From Phyllobacterium sp. 628 (GTDB lineage: Bacteria; Pseudomonadota; Alphaproteobacteria; Rhizobiales; Rhizobiaceae): 64,000 bases of DNA. The stretch is taken from the NCBI RefSeq assembly GCF_014189505.1, contig NZ_CP050303.1, positions 124,001 to 188,000 of the forward strand, given 5' to 3'. Shown in pieces: positions 60,270 through 64,000 of this stretch. The position numbers and the translations under genes are program-made. Position 1 is the first letter of the stretch. The number at the start of each line of letters is the position of its first letter. The notes below the pieces were generated by a model. The model was not told the origin of the DNA. It worked only from the letters and a program-made list of their open reading frames with translations, and made no database searches.

Positions 60270-61282
60270 AGCGCCTCAATACCGCTAGTTTGACGAAAGC
60301 ACTGCCGCAGCTGCTTTCGCTGCTGATTATATTGTTTCTCAACTATCTGGCATTTCCCGGCTTCTTTGAAATACGCCTTCAGGACGGGCGGCTGTTCGGC
60401 AGCCTGATAGACGTGCTCAACCGCGGTGCCCCGGTCATCATCCTTGCCATCGGCATGACCGCCGTCATCGCCAGCCGGGGTGTCGATCTTTCCGTTGGCG
60501 CGGTTATGGCGGTCTCAGGCGCGCTGGCTGCCACAATGACCGTTTCCGGCTATCCCTTGCCGATCGTCATCCTTACAGCCCTTGGCGCTGGTTTGGTGTG
60601 CGGGTTGTGGAACGGCCTTCTCGTTGCCTATTTCGATTTGCAGCCAATCGTTGCAACGTTGATCCTTATGGTTGCCGGACGCGGCGTCGCCCAATTGATC
60701 ACGGAAGGGTCCATTGTTACCTTCAATGAACCCGGTTTGATTTATTTCGGGACCGGATCATTTGCCGGCATTCCCATGCCCATATTGATCGCAGCATTGC
60801 TGCTGGTCGCGGCCATTGCCGTTGTCCGCCGGACTGCACTGGGACTGCTAATCGAGTCCATCGGTGTCAATCGAAGTGCAAGCAGCTATGCCGGACTGAA
60901 CAGCAAAATGCTGTTGCTCGTCATTTACGGGTTCTGCGGTTTCTGTGCCGCATTGGCCGGGATCATCATCGCGGCCGATATTCGCGGGGCCGATGCCAAC
61001 AATGCAGGTCTTTGGCTGGAACTGGACGCAATTCTGGCGGTCGTTATCGGTGGTACATCGCTCTTCGGCGGGCGTTTTTCCATTCTGATGTCAGCATTGG
61101 GGGCAATCATAATCCAGGCCATGAACACCGGAATATTGCTGTCGGGTTTTCCACCCGAATACAATCTCATCCTGAAAGCTCTGGTCATCATCGTGATCCT
61201 GCTTGCCCAGTCGTTTACGTCTCTGGGTGGATGGGCATTTCTCAAGGCAGAATTCCGCTCGAAGGGGACAAACGGACAATGA
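60266..61282 (+). CDS. ytfT: Galactofuranose-type ABC transporter permease YtfT
   Basis: 338 residues, about ten helices. RbsC-class pattern ILAIGMTAVIASRGVDLSVGAVMAVSGALAA, then ESIGVNRSASSYAGLNSK and LDAILAVVIGGTSLFGGRFSI. It overlaps both neighbours by 4 bp (ATGA). It pairs with the YjfF permease, a two-permease design that separates this system from the ribose-type one at 18206-22164. Confidence 0.92.
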   Translation: MKRLNTASLTKALPQLLSLLIILFLNYLAFPGFFEIRLQDGRLFGSLIDVLNRGAPVIILAIGMTAVIASRGVDLSVGAVMAVSGALAATMTVSGYPLPIVILTALGAGLVCGLWNGLLVAYFDLQPIVATLILMVAGRGVAQLITEGSIVTFNEPGLIYFGTGSFAGIPMPILIAALLLVAAIAVVRRTALGLLIESIGVNRSASSYAGLNSKMLLLVIYGFCGFCAALAGIIIAADIRGADANNAGLWLELDAILAVVIGGTSLFGGRFSILMSALGAIIIQAMNTGILLSGFPPEYNLILKALVIIVILLAQSFTSLGGWAFLKAEFRSKGTNGQ

Positions 61283-62255
61283 ACACGCGCCTTCTGCCCC
61301 TTTATGCCACATTGCTCATCTGCATTATCGCGTATGCCGCCTGTGTACTCCAATTCCCTACGATGTTCTCAACACGCGTGGCAGGTAATTTGCTGACGGA
61401 TAATGCGTTTCTGGGAATTGCCGCGGTCGGTATGACCTTTGTCATTCTCTCAGGCGGCATTGATCTGTCCGTGGGTTCAGTCATTGCCTTTACGGGTGTG
61501 CTGCTTGCAGTCCTCATCACACGTTATGGTGTCCATCCCTTGGCTGCCTTTGCAATTGCGCTCCTGATCACCACCACTTTCGGGGCAAGCATGGGCGCAA
61601 TCATCCATTACCTCGAAGTGCCTGCATTTATCGTCACCTTGGCCGGTATGTTTCTGGCGCGCGGCATGTGTTTTGTAATGACAACGGATTCAATTCCGAT
61701 TGATCATGCATTCTATACGACATTGCAGAATCTGTTTTACCGGTTGCCGGGCGGCGGCAGGCTGACCTTTATCGGCTGTCTGATGGTGCTGGTATTTGTG
61801 GTCGGGATCATCGTGGCGCATTTCAGCAAATTCGGCTCCTACATCTATGCCGTGGGGGAAACCGCACATCGGCTGAATTGATGGGTGTACCCGTTGCCAG
61901 AACAACAATTGGCATTTACGCAATGTCGGGCTTCCTGTCCGGTCTTGCCGGTATTGTTTTCTCGCTCTACACCTCGGCGGGCTATTCGCTCGCAGCCGTT
62001 GGTGTTGAACTTGATACCATCGCTGCTGTCGTGATCGGCGGCACATTGCTGACCGGAGGCGTTGGCTATGTCGCGGGCACATTCATCGGCGTGATTATCC
62101 AAGGTATCATCCAGACATACATTGTCTTTGACGGAACGCTGTCGAGCTGGTGGACAAAAATAGTTGTCGGTGTCCTGCTTTTCTCATTCATTGCCCTGCA
62201 ACGCATATTGGTGTCCCTGTCATTGAAAAGAACAATGGCGACCGATGGGGGATGA
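61279..62255 (+). pseudogene. yjfF: YjfF permease, interrupted by a -1 frameshift
   Basis: The first frame (61279-61881) gives the N-terminal two thirds (MTFVILSGGIDLSVGSVIAFTGVLL; VPAFIVTLAGMFLARGMCFV) and stops after the incorrect tail GETAHRLN. The next frame continues with GNRTSAELMGVPVARTTIGI, then LDTIAAVVIGGTLLTGGVGYV and FDGTLSSWWTKIVVG, ending at 62255. One missing G in the run of five G at 61854-61858 explains it: six G would give VGGNRTSAELMG as in intact YjfF. The repaired product would be about 325 residues, the expected size. If real, the truncated permease would probably disable the transporter. A sequencing error in a homopolymer is at least as likely. Confidence 0.88.
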
Positions 62256-63003
62256 ATTGCCACGCAACGATCTTTCAAACTACGATTTTCGAACGGCCGG
62301 GTATTCACACACGCATCACGGCCATGTCATGCGGGCTCTCGGGTTGCGCATCGTCAGCGGCGACTACGCCGAGAACAGCATTCTGCCGGGAGACACCGAG
62401 CTGTTTGACCGATTCGGCGTGTCGCGAACGGTTCTGCGTGAAGCACTAAAGACATTGGCGGCCAAGGGATTGATTCAGCCCCGTGCCAAGATTGGCACGC
62501 GGGTGCTGGAGCGCTCCCATTGGAACCTGTTCGATCCGGACATTCTTGTCTGGCACTTCGAGGCCGGTCCCACTCCGGAATTCCTGTCGAGCCTTCTCGA
62601 AATGCGGTTGGCGCTCGAGCCTGAAGCAGCGGGTCTGGCCGCCCGCCGCAGAACCGACGCTCAACTCGAAAAACTCTATGAATGGGTCGGGAAAATGGGC
62701 GAGGCCGGCCAGTCCGCCCAGAGCTTCGTTGACAGCGATCTGCAATTTCATATGGCGATTGCCGAAGCGTCCCGCAATCCATTCATGCGGTCGATCAGTG
62801 CGCTCATCGAAGTGGCTTTGGTGACCACCTTTACCATCAGCTCGCCGATACCCAATCCCGAGCGGCACAGTTATTCGGTCGCGCGGCATCGGGCGATTGC
62901 CGATGCGATCCGGGATCGCAATGTGAGCGCTGCGAAAAAGGCCATGCGCGGGGTTATTGATGATGGTGCCGAGCGCGTCCTTGCTGCAACGAGCGGAGAA
63001 TAG
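62245..63003 (+). CDS. GntR-family (FadR subfamily) regulator, DgoR-like
   Basis: 252 residues. The winged helix (ALGLRIVSGDYAENSILPGDTELFDRFGVSRTVLREALKTLAAKGLIQPRAKIGTRV) is followed by an FCD effector domain with the metal pattern DLQFHMAIAEASRN and RHRAIADAI. PRAKIGTRV and SHWNLFDPDILVWH are typical of the galactonate-operon repressor (DgoR) group. It overlaps the yjfF reading frame by 11 bp and is probably the repressor of the ytf operon, responding to a galactose-derived acid or sugar. The palindrome at 57636-57658 is the best candidate site. Confidence 0.88.
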   Translation: MGDELPRNDLSNYDFRTAGYSHTHHGHVMRALGLRIVSGDYAENSILPGDTELFDRFGVSRTVLREALKTLAAKGLIQPRAKIGTRVLERSHWNLFDPDILVWHFEAGPTPEFLSSLLEMRLALEPEAAGLAARRRTDAQLEKLYEWVGKMGEAGQSAQSFVDSDLQFHMAIAEASRNPFMRSISALIEVALVTTFTISSPIPNPERHSYSVARHRAIADAIRDRNVSAAKKAMRGVIDDGAERVLAATSGE

Positions 63004-63181
63004 GATCCCGTCGCAGGTCGCCGGATCACTTTCCATTTTGATCTCCTGCCTACAACCAAGGACATCATGTGCTGGTTGCTGAACGTTGACGTACGCCCGT
63101 CAAAATTCCCATCAAAACCCGTCAAAAAGAGTTGCACACCTCATTTCGCCGAACTAGTATATCAAGCGGAGGAGATTTCTC

Positions 63182-64000
63182 GTGGTAAAGATGACGCTGG
63201 AAGACGTCGCCCGAGAAGCCGGTGTTAGTCTTGCAACGGTTGATCGTGTTGTGAACGGGCGGAATGGTGTGCATGCGCGCACCATCGAACGCGTCAACGC
63301 GGCTATTAAAATGCTCGGATTTCATCCCGACCCGCATGCATCGCGCCTCGCCCGTATCCGCGATTACGATTTCCGTATCATCCTGCCGACCGGCGAGAAT
63401 GAATTCATGCAGGCACTGGATGCCGAATTCCGTGCCACGCGTGAACGGCAATTGCCGGAACGGGTGCGGCTCTCCATTCAATATGTCGATACTTTCGACG
63501 GTGAGGCTCTGGCCACTGCCTTGGAGGGTCTGCCCTCGGATATTGACGGGGTAGCGGTTGTCGCGCTCGATCATCCGGCGGTAACAGAGGCCATCAACGC
63601 GCTTGCCGATGCCGGCGTCGTGGTGCTGACCCTTGTCTCCGACGTGCCGAACTCACGCCGGGCACATTTCGTCGGCATCGATAATTACGCAGCCGGCCGC
63701 ACCGCCGCTTCGCTGATCGGCCGTTTTGTCGGGCCGCGCAAAGGCAAGGTTGGCATGATTGCCGGTTCACTCGCCTTGCGTGACCATATTGAACGGCAAT
63801 TTGGCTTTGAGCAGATTATTGCCCGCGAATACCCCGATCTGGAAGTTTTGCCGGTGCGCGAGGCACGCGATGAGAATGCGCGGGTGGAAGCCGTTGCCCG
63901 CTCGCTGCTCCGCGATCATTCCGATCTCGTCGCCATCTATAATGCCGGTGGCGGGCAGGCGGGCGTGATCGCCGCGCTGGAAGCGGCCAACCGTGTTTCC
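63182..64000 (+). CDS. LacI-family regulator, partial at right edge
   Basis: The first 273 codons are present; the gene continues beyond the window. The start is GTG at 63182, eight bases after GGAGGA; an ATG three codons later is too far from that site. The helix-turn-helix is MTLEDVAREAGVSLATVDRVVNGRNGVHARTIERV, followed by a sugar-binding-protein-like effector domain (FRIILPTGENEFMQALDAEF; HFVGIDNYAAGRTAASLIGRF; GMIAGSLALRDHIERQFGFEQI). The substitution of ALTVSRVLN by LATVDRVVN places it in the rhizobial rhizopine/inositol-type LacI group. The controlled genes are probably to the right. Confidence 0.88.
   Translation, partial: MVKMTLEDVAREAGVSLATVDRVVNGRNGVHARTIERVNAAIKMLGFHPDPHASRLARIRDYDFRIILPTGENEFMQALDAEFRATRERQLPERVRLSIQYVDTFDGEALATALEGLPSDIDGVAVVALDHPAVTEAINALADAGVVVLTLVSDVPNSRRAHFVGIDNYAAGRTAASLIGRFVGPRKGKVGMIAGSLALRDHIERQFGFEQIIAREYPDLEVLPVREARDENARVEAVARSLLRDHSDLVAIYNAGGGQAGVIAALEAANRVS

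Overview
The window is a chromosomal or chromid segment of an alphaproteobacterium, most likely of the Rhizobiales (Phyllobacterium / Ochrobactrum / Agrobacterium-like). The reasons are the density of ABC importers, the FixL/FixJ-type signalling genes, the sulfone-sulfur genes, and GGAG-type ribosome binding sites with frequent ATGA stop/start overlaps. No rRNA, tRNA, CRISPR array or complete insertion sequence was seen. Calls rest on reading motifs by eye; no database search was run.

Layout. (1) 1-5445: a formate/nitrite-family channel (cut by the left edge) and a Tat-exported bicupin oxalate decarboxylase, divergent from a membrane histidine kinase, a FixJ-type regulator broken by a one-base frameshift, a receiver-only protein and an exported alpha/beta hydrolase. 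(2) 5516-8455: small conserved protein, DedA protein, second exported hydrolase, exported unknown. (3) 8520-17774: an organosulfur operon read leftwards: FMN reductase (msuE), dimethylsulfone monooxygenase (sfnG), a complete branched-chain-amino-acid-type ABC importer, and an SfnB/DszC-like flavin monooxygenase joined in frame to a serine recombinase. (4) 18206-22164: a ribose-type ABC importer whose binding protein is divergent from the ATPase and permease. (5) 22200-25424: LysR regulator with divergent SDR-type oxidoreductase, then a TetX-like flavin monooxygenase. (6) 26140-28686: L,D-transpeptidase lipoprotein and a dicarboxylate/amino-acid symporter, separated by a repeat-rich spacer with two copies of a 19-bp palindromic sequence flanking an 8-bp tandem array. 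(7) 29024-32697: AraC regulator and two tandem Hint-domain proteins. (8) 32730-38595: a leftward operon of a Pot-type ABC importer, LacI regulator and GpdQ/CpdA-like phosphodiesterase. (9) 38918-42715: a second ABC importer of ferric-iron/phosphonate type with a convergent ATPase gene. (10) 42911-45459: PepSY protein, OmpR-type regulator and histidine kinase. (11) 45690-48208: three coupled genes for surface glycan modification. (12) 48286-57444: sugar-acid catabolism (kdgD, mannonate-dehydratase-like, GntR regulator, short-ATPase Dpp/Nik-type importer, beta-propeller lactonase). (13) 57711-63003: a galactofuranose-type importer ytfQ-ytfR-ytfT-yjfF (yjfF frameshifted) with a GntR regulator, then a LacI regulator cut by the right edge.

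How it fits together: this is an accessory nutrient-scavenging region. Six ABC systems sit with the enzymes and regulators for their likely substrates (sulfones, possible phosphodiesters, sugar acids, galactofuranose). The least explained elements are the monooxygenase-recombinase fusion, the twin Hint proteins, the palindrome/tandem-repeat spacer, and the candidate operators that link neighbouring promoters. Two genes carry single-base losses in short G/C runs, which could be real mutations or sequencing errors.
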